The notes: generated by a model from the sequence alone, not told the origin. 64,000 nt of DNA from Artocarpus heterophyllus (GCA_025403435.1 CM046335.1:8561187-8625186); one strand, 5' to 3'. Positions 11,989 to 24,727 are shown, counted from the first letter of the stretch. Numbers and translations: made by a program.

Positions 11989-14014
11989 CTATCTAAGACG
12001 GGAATGTTTTTGCACTTCAGATTCTACTCTTCTAACCTTTTCAACAATAACTTGTATCTTCCCAGAGAGTTCTTCATTTTCATCTTCGATATTTTTTATG
12101 AAACTCAGAAGTTTTTCCCGGTAAGTTGCGCATAGTTGCTCCTGACGTTCCAACTCCAATGTAAGTTCTTCAATTTTCTTATCCTTATCGCCCTGCAAAC
12201 AACCGTAAATAAGGAACTCGCATACTAAAATGAACTACTTTAAACAAGAGGAGGAAGAAAAGGAAACGAAAAGGATCTGCATAGCTTAAGTACCGATTCA
12301 AATAAAAGACATAAGCAAATGAAGGGAAGCTAATTCTAGATACGTTAAATACACAATTTTTTCAGGAATTAACTGCTCCTTGTGCAAAGAGTAAAGAAAC
12401 ACAAAAACACCAGAAGTATTCCTGATCAGATCTCATGCACAACCCTTCTTTGGTCGAAAAGCAGAATAAATGGAGCTGGATATCCCAGTTCATATTGGAC
12501 CTTCATATCTCGTTTTTCGTATGATTTGAAGCTTCAAAACTACAGCAAAAAAGTGAAGTAAATATTTGCAAAAGTCCTCTTGTATCACCTGCGAATAGGC
12601 GATAGGGAAGGAAGATGAGTAGCCGTCTGGGGCTGTCTCATCCTCTGAAGAAAATATGGCTTCTGCTCAATCATCTGCTATTACAGTTCTCTAAGAATCC
12701 TCTACCACGACACAACTAAAGCATTTGAACGTGACACCAACCGCATCTCCCGTCACCTTCTGTATGAAGAATTCTTACTAGTAGAGGTTGTTACTAAAGA
12801 ATAATCCGCCATACTGTGGAAATATGGACAAGAGGAAGCAAGCAAGGGAAGAGTTCCAACATGATTCAGTAAAGACAATGAGAAGATGTTGCAACCGAAA
12901 ATGGCTTGGATATAATTTAGCAGAGTTGCTAAGGCAGCGGATGCGAATTGGCATGGAAAGTGGAGTGCGGTTAATGAGCAAATGGGGGATTCTGATTCAG
13001 CATAATAACTGTTTCAAAGTTAGTTTAATATAGTCAAAAAACTGTGCAAAAGACTCATTGACATGTTAGTGAGATGATTATAACAATCCTAGCGAGAGAA
13101 AACACTTGTAGGATAGAGAAGCTCTGAAGGGTGTAATCTGTTCGAAATTTCTTAAAGAAACTCTGCCACAGGTTGGCTTGGAGACGTAGATTGATATTGA
13201 ATTGATCCTCATTAAGTCTCATATTTTGTGTGATTTCTGATGATCAATCTGTCATTCTTGCAAATGTGTTTGCAAGAGTCTTGGAGAAACTGTGAAATTT
13301 TCCAACAGATGGAGTGCACAGTGCAGAAAATGGAACTAAAACTAACAGAAAAATCAAGCTAAATTCCTGGCTCTGGAAATAAACTACAAAATTTGGGCAA
13401 GGACCAATTTCATTATCAAATCCTTGCAAGCTTAAAGGACTGCAATGGTTGCTTAGTCATATCAATCACCCTCATCCGCTTATCAGAATTCAGAGACTTT
13501 TTTTATAGAAAAATTTAACAAAGTTTTCCATCTAAGCCTAAGAGGGGACATTCTTAATTGCTTAATACTAAAACTTTTAAAGACTCACCTCTGTGCTGAA
13601 GCCATTGGCAGTAACAACCAGAGGATGGTTGTGCTCCTTTACAAATCTTGTAACAGCCCATTTTCCAGATTTTTCCATCTTCACCAGAATCGTCGCATTA
13701 CAACCTTCTCGTGCGCTAGGTCTGGGCTTTTTCTCTGGTCCCAATGCACTCTTCTGATTGGGAGAAAAACCTTGTTTATTACATCCAAGACGACGGGCAA
13801 GAGTTCTCCCATCAATACCCGAACGACGACGTTGCATAATACGCACAACAAACCCTACACGTCTAGCATACTCGGCATAAAATCTCCTGGCATCATCTTC
13901 AGAATTAAACTCCATACCCACAAATGGTTCTGAAACTGGACCTCCCGAGGAACCTATATCAACTTCAACCGAACTGTCCATTGCCCCCCTTTCCTTCTCC
14001 AAATCCACTGTCAT
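11989..14014 (-). CDS. FAR1-domain FRF-type protein (copy b)
   Basis: Exons 14014-13589 and 12192-11989 are joined in phase 0 across a 1396-bp intron (donor ACAGAG|GTGAGT, acceptor TTTGCAG|GGCGAT), giving 209 residues. The FAR1 DNA-binding domain spans about 45-133, with Cys78, Cys105, His128 and His130 (VKEHNHPLVV). The second exon encodes a coiled coil (GDKDKKIEELTLELERQEQL ...) and is 204 bp, exactly as in copy a. Start choice: the ATG at 14014 overlaps a good splice acceptor (ATGACAG|TGGATT). If the leader intron ends there, translation begins at Met12 (13981), giving 198 residues, and I slightly prefer that. A leader donor (TTCA|GTAAGTT) lies near 14795. A plus-strand frame at 12788-13033 is intronic noise. 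Confidence 0.88.
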
Positions 14015-15143
14015 AAATATAGAAACGGTAAAAAGTTTTTAAATTGCATTGTGCAGCTTTCTGAATCACACCACTAAAAAAATAATAATGAAAATTCCAA
14101 ACAATCATTAAAAAAAAAAAAAGAAACAGCAAAAGGAAGTTGTACAAGTTGTTATTTTTTTCTTCTTCATATGATTAATTTGAACTTAAGCTGAACTTAA
14201 GCTTAATAGCATTCCCCAATCCACGTAAAGTTTCACCAATATCATCTATTGATTTCTTGCTCAGCAACCCTAATAAGTATGGTAGCAAAAATCATAAAAA
14301 CAAATATAAAATACAACCAAAAAAAAAAACTCCTTCAGCTATCACAGATGGCGAATTAGAGACATAATTTGCATCTCAAAACACAAGGGGAAAAAAATGC
14401 ACGTCATGAGATGCAGATATATATATATATTTTTTTCTTATATCACATGTAACGAAGAAATTTTACCATGAAACACGTAAAATGCTCAAACATCACAAAA
14501 ACCAGAAAAAATCCCACTACAAATTTCAGTCGCGGGGTTGCTGGATAGTTGTTTGGAGATCTGCGAGTCGGGGACAAAAAAAAAATTGAAATCTGAAATT
14601 TCCCATTAACGAGAATGTTCGAGGAGTTATTTTCGCAAAAAATTCGACAACTTTGCAAGTTTGGTTAGCTGGTTCGGGGCGTTTGGAGGCATCGAGAGCA
14701 TTAGATTACAGAAATTTCGTTAGTCTAACAGACGAAAAAAATTAGAATAAAATGATAAAAGAGAAGAGGAAAGATGAAATAGTGAAGAAACTTACTGAAT
14801 GGAAATCGGAGAAGAAAATCGAAAGAGAATTTAAATAAAAAAAGAAGGTGTGTTTTTCTCGAAGCGTTTTATTTGGAACTGGAACTGAGCGAGAATAGCA
14901 ATTCCCAGTGTCTAGCGTGGCGAAGAGGAAGAGGCAAATGTGAAATGGAAAGTAAATGTGGTTTCTAATTACTTTCTGTTTGGCAACAGTTTTTGCCATA
15001 TAATTTTTACTACAAATTTAATAATAAATAATATAAAATTTTTATATATTATAATAATAATAAAAAAATTACTATAATATAAAATTAATTCTAACCAATT
15101 CTTTCTATCGCCTTTTCAAACACCTTAATATAACAAAAAATAT

Positions 15144-15543
15144 AAATACACAAAAAATAATAAGAAAAAACCAGGTTGGAAAATAAATGAGCTAATATTA
15201 ACACATACCTGTAAGTATTTTGAAGCTTCTTTTTAATTGAATTACATGGCATTTTTTTTAACAAAAAAAGTTAAAATAGACAGGATCTTAGCCTTAAAAA
15301 AATGAAATATTGATGGTGAAATTTATTTTTACGTAGTTAAATACACAAATACGCAAAATATAATAAGAAAAAACCAAGTTGGAAAGTAAATTAGCTAGTA
15401 TTAACACGTAACTGTTAATTATTTTGAAACTTTTTTTTAATTTAATTACATGGCAGTTTTTTTAATGAAAAAAAAGTTAAAATAGACAGGATCCTAGCCT
15501 TAAAAAAATGAAATATTTACGGTGAAGCTTGTTTTTACATGGT
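15144..15543. repeat. Direct tandem duplication, unit about 195 bp
   Basis: Both units contain AAATACACAAA..., AATAATAAGAAAAAACCA, TTGGAAA.TAAAT, TTAACAC, TTTAATT.AATTACATGGCA, and TTAAAATAGACAGGATC.TAGCC followed by a poly-A-rich ATGAAATATT. Unit 1 starts near 15144 and unit 2 near 15339. The copies differ at scattered positions and by small gaps. No coding content. Confidence 0.75.
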
Positions 15544-16272
15544 TGAATTTTTACCATGTTGCTTTCCTAAACCAGAAACGTTACCAAATTCTACTGTTTT
15601 GACACTCCGAAAGAAAATTTTGCATTTTGACTCTCAGCATTCAACAATGATAGCTCCCAATTCTCGTCTACCCGAAAATTATCCAAAGGACCTGAAAAAA
15701 TGCCTCTGGGCCATGTATTTTTGGAAATTATGTCCCAAAAAAAAAAAAACGGGAGGAGAGGATAGTGTTACTATAATAATATTAAGATAGAATGACATAG
15801 ATTTAAATTTTTGTTTAATTTTTAGTGTCTTAAATAATGTCTAACTAAATATTTATAACATGTTATTTAAAAAGTTATAAAATAATGTTTTAATTAATTT
15901 TTAAATGTCATTCAATAAAAATATCTAAAAATTAATTAAAATATTATTTTAAATTTTTTAAATAACATGTCATAATATAATTAGTTAGATACTATTTAAG
16001 ATATTAAAATTGAATATAAAATTTGCATCTGAATATTGTAATTGTTATTGAATTTGATTAATAGGGCGTAACTATAATCCTGACATAAACAAATCAAAGG
16101 GTGTTATATGCCCCCTTTTTGATTTTTGTTTAAATATACATCCCTTTAAAACACATAAAAAACAAACAAAAACAAAAACAATTATTTTGTCCAAATTTAT
16201 TTTCCGTTTAAAAAATTTATTTCCTTGGAACGGCTGCGGTGGCAGGGACTTGAATTGGGGAAGAAACTAGGG

Positions 16273-16303
16273 GAAGAAGAAGAAGAAGAAGAAGAAGAAG
16301 AAA
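16273..16303 (+). repeat. (GAA)n microsatellite
   Basis: About ten consecutive GAA/AGA units. It sits roughly 1 kb upstream of the FRF copy c start, just before its probable leader, so repeat-length changes here could affect transcription. Confidence 0.85.
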
Positions 16304-16379
16304 GTCCATAATTAGAAGTGTGGCGGTGCCCTATGTTCGCCGGCGATAAATACAGCTAAAACTTTCATTTCTCACTCAT

Positions 16380-17251
16380 TCCACTTCCATTTCCACCTCT
16401 CTAACCTTCTTTAACCAGTCCCGGTCAAACCAAAACTACAGCGGATTATAATAACAAGAAAAAAAAATTCAGATCTTTCTCTCAACTATTGGATATCTCG
16501 ACCAAGTAAGTCAATTATTCTTAAAAATTTTTCTTTGCCATTTATTGAAAGATTTTAGCTTTATTAAGCGTAGCACGATATTGAACTGACAATTTACATT
16601 TTAAAAAAAAAAAAATTCCTTCTTTTTCTCTTTCTGCTGTTCTCAATATGTAGTTGGTATTTCAGTTATTGGAGAATTCTCCGTCTGTTTAGTTAATTGG
16701 TTTTTGAGAAATTATAATCAATGGGAAGAAAGTTAAAAGTTGGAGAATTTGGTCTATCAACCCCATTTTTTAGCTTTTACTGATGTCTCCAACTTTGTCT
16801 GTGTTAATGGGTTCATTTGATTTGTATTGGTTGGTTTCCTGATTTAAAAAGCTTGTTAATGTTTTGATGAGCAATGATTTCTTAATTTTCAAATGGAGTC
16901 ATATGCTTTATAAGAAGCTATTGTATCTGTTACCTTTGGATGGTTTAGTATAAAGTTTGCAACTTTCAATGTGCAATCAGGTTTTATGTTGAATCCCACA
17001 AAACTTTGTTGTGTGGAGCCTAATTGTTGCTTTGATTCTCTTGTAATATTCTTCTTCATCATACTTAAATTTTGCAGCAGCTAAAAGTAGACGGAGCTCT
17101 CACGTTGAGGGTGAACCACTGGAAATCTTGTGTGTTCTTTCTTGTCTTTCCTTATTTTCATTGCTTTGGTTAGCAAAGGATTAGGCGTCTAGTTCCTATC
17201 ACAAAATGTGACCTTGCATTTTTTTGCCCTCTCCAATTGTTGTTGAGTAAT
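16380..17251 (+). promoter_or_regulatory. Spliced 5' leader of FRF copy c
   Basis: A CT-rich leader (TTTCTCACTCATTCCAC, about 16367 onward) runs to a donor CGACCAA|GTAAGTC (intron from 16506). Candidate acceptors are TTTTGCAG at 17077 and TTCCTGCAG|TGGATC at 17271. The second resembles the CAG|TGGATT site in copy b, suggesting an inherited leader intron. Confidence 0.5.
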
Positions 17252-18957
17252 ATGGAACATTTTCCTGCAGTGGATCAACACCCTTCTTTCAGAAAAGATG
17301 GGGATGCCATGGAAAATTCCAACGGCAAGGAGGTAGCCACAAATGAGGAATGTTCCAATATGGAACCATACGTGGGTATGGAGTTTGAATCTGAAGAGGC
17401 TGCCAAAGTGTTCTATGATGCGTATGCCACACATTTAGGGTTTATTATGCGCGTCGATGCATTTAGGCGATCAATGCGTGATGGAAAGGTTGTTTGGCGT
17501 CGACTAGTGTGTAATAAAGAGGGTTTTCGAAAGTTGAGACCCAAAAGAAGTGAAAATAGGAAGCCTCGAGCCATCACCAGAGAAGGGTGTAAGGCGATGA
17601 TAGTAATAAAGAAGGAGAAAACAGGGAAATGGGTTGTAACGAGATTCATAAAGGAGCATAATCATCCACTTGTAGTTACACCAGCCAATGGTCGTCGTAG
17701 TGTGCTTCTATCTCAAACACCGGTGAGTTCTCAATCTGGTTCTCTTACAAGTAGTATTGGTCATGCCTCTCTTTTATGGGCTATATCTAGATAGGATATC
17801 ACATTTGGACTCAAATTTGTGATTCAGATATCATAAGTTATGGTGTTTTTAAATGTGATTAAAAGTTAGTTTTGGATAATTATCGATAAAGGTCAGTTTT
17901 AAATGATTGAATTTTTCACTTGTGGCAAGTAGGTTTCGCTAAAAAGACCTTATAATCTGTTAATTCAAAAAGTGGTTAAAATGTTGTTCCTGTCCCATTT
18001 TTGCCCGCCAATGAAGCTTTAATCTGTTAATTCAAAAAGTGGCAAGCAGGTGTCGCTAAAAAGACCTTATAATCTGTTAATTCAAAACGTGGCTAAAATG
18101 TTGTTCCTGTGTAGTCTTCCATTTTTGCACACCAATGAAGCTTTAATCTGAAAAGTACGTCAATACTTCCATGATGTTGTTAGAGTTCTAATTCTTTGTG
18201 CGTGTGCTAAATGCTTGCTTTTTCTTCTTTTTCCCCCCTTTTAGCCTACACCTTTCGCCTTCCATCGGTCATGATACTTGCAAGTCTCTGTTTGACAAGC
18301 CTAATAAGGTAGTTTAAACAAGCTTTTAAAAGAGGGAAAGGAAAACTCAAAAAATGCAATACCATAGTGGGAAAGATTCATGCTGGCATCGTCTTCTTTG
18401 ATTTTATTTGATGCCTTTGGTAACTTAAGATTTTAGTTACAGAAAGAAACACAAGACAACCCCACTGATGAAGGAAGAACTGAATTTATGTTTTGTTTCT
18501 TTTGAATTTTTTAGCATGATGTATTAATTAACGGATTGTCTGTATTTGACATTGTTTCGTCAATTGTTCTGTTTTGTTGTTTCATAGGTCCGTCTAAAAT
18601 GCATTTTATGCATAACGTTTGAGTTTAATAGATAAGGCCTCCTTGCATTATTCCAATTTTCCACCATCATCTTTTCTGTCGGTCAACTAGCTCTATGCGT
18701 GTAACTTCTCTTTTTCTCCATTTTCTTATCCTTTTTTCGTACAGGATGAGAAAGATGTCAAAATTCGAGAGCTGACCGCAGAATTACAGCGAGAACGGAA
18801 GCGATCTGCTGCTCTTCAAGAGCAGCTTGAGATGGTATTGAGAGAGATGGAGGAACATTCTAATCATCTTTCGAGAAACATTGATGATGTAGTTCAGAGT
18901 GTTAAAGAAATCGAATCGAAGAGGGTAGCATTTTCTGACACTCAACATCCCTTGTAG
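17252..18957 (+). CDS. FAR1-domain FRF-type protein (copy c)
   Basis: Exons 17252-17722 and 18745-18957 are joined in phase 0 (CAAACACCG|GTGAGT; TCGTACAG|GATGAG), giving 227 residues. The FAR1 DNA-binding domain spans about 53-140. Candidate zinc ligands are Cys87, Cys113, His136 and His138 (IKEHNHPLVV). The second exon (213 bp) encodes a coiled coil starting DEKDVKIRELTAELQRERKR, very like copy a. If the acceptor CAG|TGGATC at 17271 is used, translation begins at Met20 (17309), giving 208 residues. The intron (1022 bp) contains a 117-bp tandem duplication. Same family and expected role as copies a and b; the opposite orientation implies an inversion or inverted duplication during cluster growth. 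Confidence 0.88.
17922..18150 (+). repeat. 117-bp tandem duplication inside the FRF copy c intron
   Basis: Unit 1 starts at 17922 and unit 2 at 18039. Both read GTGGCAAG.AGGT.TCGCT, AAAAAGACCTTATAATCTG, TTAATTCAAAA.GTGG, TAAAATGTTGTTCCTGT ... CCATTTTTGC ... CCAATGAAGCTTTAATCTG. They differ at only a few positions and a short indel, so the duplication is recent relative to the surrounding intron. Confidence 0.9.
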
Positions 18958-20854
18958 ATTATCCATTTTTACCTTTCTCTGTACAATTTCTTTTATTTGA
19001 TATGCTATTCTAGGAGTGGAGACCAAATTTTGACCTCTTAGGTTTAAAATTCTTGGTTAGTGTATTATCCTTGTACGTCAAGAATCACTGATTGTATGTT
19101 CCGACTTCATCAAAATGACTCGTATAATGTTGTACCTTATAATGTCAAAACTCATTTGTACGCCGTATTTCTCTCTTAACGGCCGTTGTCAAACAGATCA
19201 ACACTATTCCGCTCTATTAGCGTCGGACGCCACATTTGATAAGAATACTCTATATGCAGAATCGTTCGTTATGCAGGACTTATTATATTAACGAGTATGT
19301 GGCACTATTTGTGGCTGAAGCTGATGAACAACTTATGCTATGGTGATTGATTTTATAATTGGGATTCTGTTATGACAGTTTTTCTAAGTCAGGGGAACGT
19401 GTTGCCGTACAGTAAACCACACTTATATTTAACAAGTCGGTGCGAACCACGGTCTGAACCATTTTTTTTATTATAAATAATATACAACACTTATATACTA
19501 CAGTAATAATAAAAAAATCGATCCAATGTAAAATTTTTACATATTACAATAAAAATATTTTTTACCAATAATTTTAACTACTGTCAAATATCTACATATT
19601 TTCATTTAAAAAGCGTTGAGTTGGTTCTTGGATATACGTGTAGACTTCTTGTTTCTTTGCTTCTAGTTTTTGTGATGTATAATCATATATAGCTTCTTCG
19701 AAGTTGTTTTTTTGTGATTGAAAATTGGGTGGAGCTGAGATAAGCATCGTATCTGTAGACAACATATTAATTTTTTGGAGAAAACAAAAAAAAAAAAAAA
19801 TCCTATCCACGAAAAGAACGTGGTTTGATAAAGTAAAGTGGAACACTTGTTGCCGGGAAAGCTGGGGCCATCTAAGCAATCAAACTGATTGTGGGACATC
19901 TTCGAATTCAAAAAGAGAACCTATACGGTTCTAGTACTGTGCACGGTTCCGTTAGATTTTTAAATTATTATTTTTTTCTACAGGCTATATTTTTCGATTT
20001 CTGTCAAAGAAATTGCCTTCAGAAAAAACCAAAAACAAAAAAATAAAGAGAAAAAGTAAACCTAGCTGAACCCAAAGTTACTCGTGCTGTGCTGGAAACC
20101 ATTTTCTCTGCAAAAAGTACGTTGAGGCTTTGGACTTGTCAGGCTTCCGACAACATAAAGATTTATAAGGAAAATAAAGTAAAAATTATTGCCTTACAAC
20201 ATCCCAATAAACCTGCCGTGTCTTTGGACCCGTCTATATCATTCCTTAAGCGACCTTTTTATTAGACCAATGTATGTAAAACAACCGGGCATATACATAA
20301 TACGCACTTCTCGGTGGTCTAGTGGAGACTCGAGTCATGTATCTCTACCCATTATTCTAGAAGTAGCTCTAAAATAGCAGATCTTGCCTGAAAATTAGTA
20401 CTGTCACCGTAGATTCAGGTCATCACCTAGATTTATATTATCGTTGAATAAGGTGAATCCCCAAAATTCCCTAGCCATATTTAACTGTAAAGACCAATTT
20501 CCGATTCCGATCTTTGTTTTTTTTCCTTTTGATGATTTCCACTTAAAATTGAACAATCTTGGTGATATGATGATTAATTAATTATTTATGCAATGCATAT
20601 ATACCCAAAAAACCAAGACCCAAATACTCAGAATATTATCAACTAGGAATTACTTTAAAGTAATTCACATTCATCATATATATATTCTAGAAAAGCAAAA
20701 ATGCCTAAAATTTAGCTAGATAATGAAAAGAAAAAACAATTTTTTAAAATGAAACGAGGGATAGAACATGTACAACAACTTAAATAAATGAAAAAAAAAA
20801 GGAAAAAAGAAGACCATGTTTGACAAAAGATAAGGAGATTTTTATTCCATTTTT
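18958..20854. other. Intergenic region
   Basis: Contains the 3' UTR zone of FRF copy c and AT-rich sequence with a degenerate small-repeat copy at about 19460-19590 (ATACTACAGTAATAATAAAA ... TGTAAAATTTTTACATATTAC). Short open frames at 19592-19934 and 20189-20377 show no family signature. Confidence 0.45.
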
Positions 20855-21514
20855 TTAGTGAAGAAATGCATAGAGGGCAGTGGAGATGTAAACCAAAAGA
20901 GCGGAAGATACCAAAACAACCAAAGCAGCAACCGCATGAACCGCGGATTTGCTACCGCAGGAGAGCATCCCGAGGCGGATCTCGATGACGTTGATCATGG
21001 AGAGCATGAGGAAGACGCAGCCCATGACGGATCCGACGGCGGAGCCGAGCATGCCGAGGCGGAGGACCTTGAGGTTGATGTGGGCCCGGATGGCCTCGTC
21101 GACGTCCTTGCTGTTGAGGATGTTGATGGCGAGCTTGAGCCCCTGGGCGACCAGGGAGGAGAAGAGGAAGAAGCTGAAGGAGACGACCTCGAAGACCAGA
21201 AGCTTCTTCGCCACGTCGATCCCGGCGTCGCAGGCGCGGTTCTCGAGGCTCTGCTGCCCCGGCGTCGTCAGCGACAGCCCCACGAAGACGGCGATCGTGA
21301 ACAGAGAGTTCACGTTCACCAGCCCGTCCAGCGCCGTCACGTGCACGCTCGTCGTCGACGACAACGTCATCCTCCGGCTGTCGTATTGGTCCATATTCTT
21401 TGAGTACTCCTCAGATCTGCAAACAAGACACACACAAAAATGATCAAAATAGAGAAAAAGAAATCGGATTTTTTTTCCTTTCCTAAAGAGTGTTGAGAAA
21501 TCTTACTCCTCCAT
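20855..21514 (-). CDS. Four-helix membrane protein, MEE60-like family
   Basis: Two exons: only 8 coding bases in the first (21514-21507, ATGGAGGA|GTAAG), then 21416-20855 after TTTGCAG|ATCTGAGG, giving 189 residues. The fused start MEESEEYSKNMDQYDSRRM is in frame. The signature SVHVTALDGLVNVNSLFTIA (26-45) is shared with Arabidopsis MEE60 (maternal effect embryo arrest 60, At5g05950) and relatives. Hydrophobic segments lie at about 36-53, 74-98, 122-147 and 161-187, so it is a multi-pass membrane protein. The biochemical role is not established. The coding sequence is strongly GC-rich against its flanks, which creates long antisense frames (20858-21403, 20949-21443) that I regard as shadows. 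Confidence 0.85.
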
Positions 21515-24500
21515 GGTTTTTTGTGTTTGTTTTTAGAATTGGTATTTATGCTTTGCCTTTTCTTTGAGAGGGGTGGTGTGATAATGTGTGGTTTTTTTTT
21601 TTTTTTTTTTGGCTTTTTTGAGGGTTTAAAATGATGTGAAAGAATGGGCTTTGGGGAAAAAGCAAATTGTCTTGGAAAGGCGCGTGGGGCGTTTGAAAGG
21701 AAAACAAAACCAGGTGGGGAGGATTGTTTGTTGTCAGAAAGATGCTAGTTTTTGCTAACGAAATCTTGGGTGACGACAATGTTAAGCAAAGGGAAGTGAA
21801 TTTATCGCAGATGACGGATTGGACAATAGAGTAAATTCGTACGTACAAGCATGGTTTCTGTTTTTTGTTATTTACACAAATAACCTTGAAGAATACTTCT
21901 TGTTTCAGTTTAGTACTCATATTAAGTTTTATAGGATTTTTGACATTATAGTTAAAATTGTAAATACTATAGCATATGAGAGCTTTACATTATAACAATT
22001 TTTTTTTTATTGTAGCATGTGAGAGCTTTACACTGTTTCTAACTAAAAAGCTAATTAAAACAAACTAATGTTAAACAAACTATTATACTTCTAGCTGCTT
22101 TAAAGTTTTTGAAATATATTTTTTGCCCTTTTTTTAATAGATTGTCCTTTTTCAGATAAAATGTAGCACAAACATGGCTTATAAGGTTTGCAAGAGGGAT
22201 GAAATAGTAAAAAAAAAAAAAAACAGATTAAAAAATAGATTATGTCATCGAGGGATTTGTTTTTCAGTTTTCCTTTTAATATAGGTATTTGTGGAATTTT
22301 TTAAAACTATTTTATCATTTTAAAATCCTTACAACCAATACACATGCTATAAATTGTTCTAAAATAGACAGTTTTATGGCAGAGAGACCAAAACTGTATA
22401 TTTTAGAAACTTCAGAGTAGTAGACATCTAAACTAAATGTTAGGACTAAATTAAGACGATATGCATTTTTCAAGGTTTATATGGATAAACAACCCTTTTC
22501 TTGTGTTGGAATATAAGTATTCGTTCAAATTTTTATTTTTAAAGGGCTCGTGAGTTACTTTTCTTTAACCCAAAAAAATTACATCTGAGTTCATCACAAA
22601 AAAAAGTATATGCTTGAATTTTACATGTTTGCCCAACGCTTTTACAATTACTTGTGTTTAGAACTAAAAAAATAAGTTAAAATTATAATTTATAGTTGAA
22701 ACTTATGTTTTATAAATTTATCAAAATATTGGTTTTAATTAGTTTGAAAAAAAAAAACTTAAAAAAGATCGGAACTCGAAGAAGAAAAAAGAGGTAGAAC
22801 TGATAATAGACTGCACAATAGTTTTTGGTTGGAACTAAAAAAATAGTTGGAACGGGAAGAAAAAAACAGTTACAGCTGACTCTTCCAAATAGTTGGACTA
22901 AATCACACAGATTACAGGAAATTAGGCTTCAAGAGATGTCAAAACACTGGTGTATTCTTGAAGACCAAGCTGATCTAGACATGATGTACTGCTATTATAA
23001 GAATATATTTTCCATTCTACTGGCACAAGCAATAATATCAAGATAAATTTAGAGTCAAATTTCGTCAATTTGTTCATATTGATTTTTCTTTTAAAAGAAT
23101 GTGTTGTCAATAAAATACTCTTTGACGATTTTTTAAAATATTAATTTGATAAATGTGACTTCAACAAATGCATGTTTTTAAACCTGCGCTAAAATAATTT
23201 TTATCAAACTTATCCCTACTTAAATATATTTTCCCTTCTCATATATACCATTAATTAGTTTTCTTTTTGATTTGTCTAAACAAAAATTTTTAAAAATATG
23301 GTCTACTTATTTGTACATATATAACATTTGACTCGAATATACATTTTGATTATAACATATATATTTAACTTGAATTATACGTTTTGGTTGAAATACATTG
23401 TGGTACATCTACTATTTTAAGTCTTATAATTTTTCTAACGTGCCTCGTTATTTAACTCTTTTTTCTATATGTTATGTTTTGTTGAAATAACTTTTCTCAA
23501 CCTAACCCTACTCAAATTTTTTATTGTCTTTTTTTTTTTAAAAATGTGATTTTTGTAAAAATGTATCTTACTTGAGTGACTGTTTATTAATGCGCTTTTA
23601 CGTGTTCTTTTCTTTAAATATATAATCTTTTTTTTTTTTTGACCTTTTTTGTTTAAGTCTTTTGACTTTTGACCTTGGACTTTTGTCTGTGTTTCATTAA
23701 AATATCTTCCTTCGATATTTCTCCCTATTTGAAATTTGAAATAACCTTTTGAGTATGTTCGTCTCCCATAAATATTTTTTCTTGAAAACTTCTATAATAT
23801 TTTTTCATCAAATGTATTTTCAAATGTGTCTCCCTAAAATAATATTTTTTAGAATGTGATACTAAAATAAATTTTTTCAAATATGTCCCTTCTTTTTTCC
23901 CCATTTCTCAAATGTTTTTGTTCATTATAGGCTACTATAATTACTCGTAATACTTAGATGTCTTTGTAATTATTTTCTCTAATTGACTCCACTTAAATCT
24001 TACTCTTTTTTGTATTAAATAAATCTTCTTTTTTTTGGACGTTCTCTACTTGAAAGCTAGTACAAAATTTCTTAAATGTCCTTTCTGTTCCTCTAAAATC
24101 CTATCTTTTCTCCTTTAATTATGTATCTCTGATATTTTTGAAGAGAATATAAAAATATGTATAGTCCAGTCTTTGATGAAATGTGAGTTGTTATTCTAGA
24201 AGAAAAGAGTAGCAATAAGAATGAGGACATAACATTCTCAACTAGTGTAACGTGGACTCCAGTTTTGATATCCAAGATGAAGTTCAAATCATGTTTTAAT
24301 ATTTAAGTGTAGTAAAACACATGACAAAATGTAATAAGTTAGGCCCCATTTAGGACAATGTAGCATGAACTCAGATAAATTTGTCTAGTTTTGATACCTA
24401 AAATGACATTTAACCAACCATATTATGCTTTAATATTTAAAGTTTAAACAAGATGTAATTAACTAGACCTCATTTGGGACACCTAAATTTGGACAAATAA

Positions 24501-24727
24501 TATGCATATAGCACAATCATAACACCTTAATTGAACTACCTAACATAGTGCACCTTTCCTTTTGAAGGCATTAATATAAGCATGTTTTCCACACATTAGG
24601 TGAAGATGGAGGACTAAATGGCTTCCAGACACATTTGCACCACTTTTATTTTTCCAAAACTCAATTAAGAAAACAGAATTCCTTTATTTGGCCCCAAATC
24701 CAGAGAGTAGCTTGATGAGGAATGTAC
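21515..24727. other. Gene-poor AT-rich region
   Basis: No exon is supported. The MEE60-like leader lies just upstream of 21514, next to a T-run at 21591-21610. A dispersed-repeat copy is at about 21950-22090 (CATGTGAGAGCTTTACACTG). A roughly 100-bp segment at 22915-23020 (AGGCTTCAAGAGATG ... CTTGAAGACCAA) recurs at 29285-29390. Positions 23100-24600 are T-rich with no structure that I can name. Confidence 0.45.

Larger units (their letters stand above)
14741..16380. other. Divergent interval between FRF copies b and c
   Basis: The interval holds the probable leader exon of copy b (about 14796-14990, minus), the duplicated block at 15144-15543, AT-rich filler, and the probable promoter of copy c (plus). 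A frame at 15539-15790 lies inside the duplicated AT-rich sequence and is not credible. The two paralogues are transcribed away from each other from here. Confidence 0.5.

Noticed and set aside
12778..13033. Frames on both strands between the FRF copy b exons
   Set aside because: They lie within the intron joining two in-phase exons of one gene and carry no recognisable domain.
20858..21443. Long plus-strand frames (181 and 164 codons) opposite the MEE60-like gene
   Set aside because: They are antisense shadows created by the GC-rich codons of the minus-strand gene. The compositions are odd (His/Asp/Arg/Glu-rich) with no domain.
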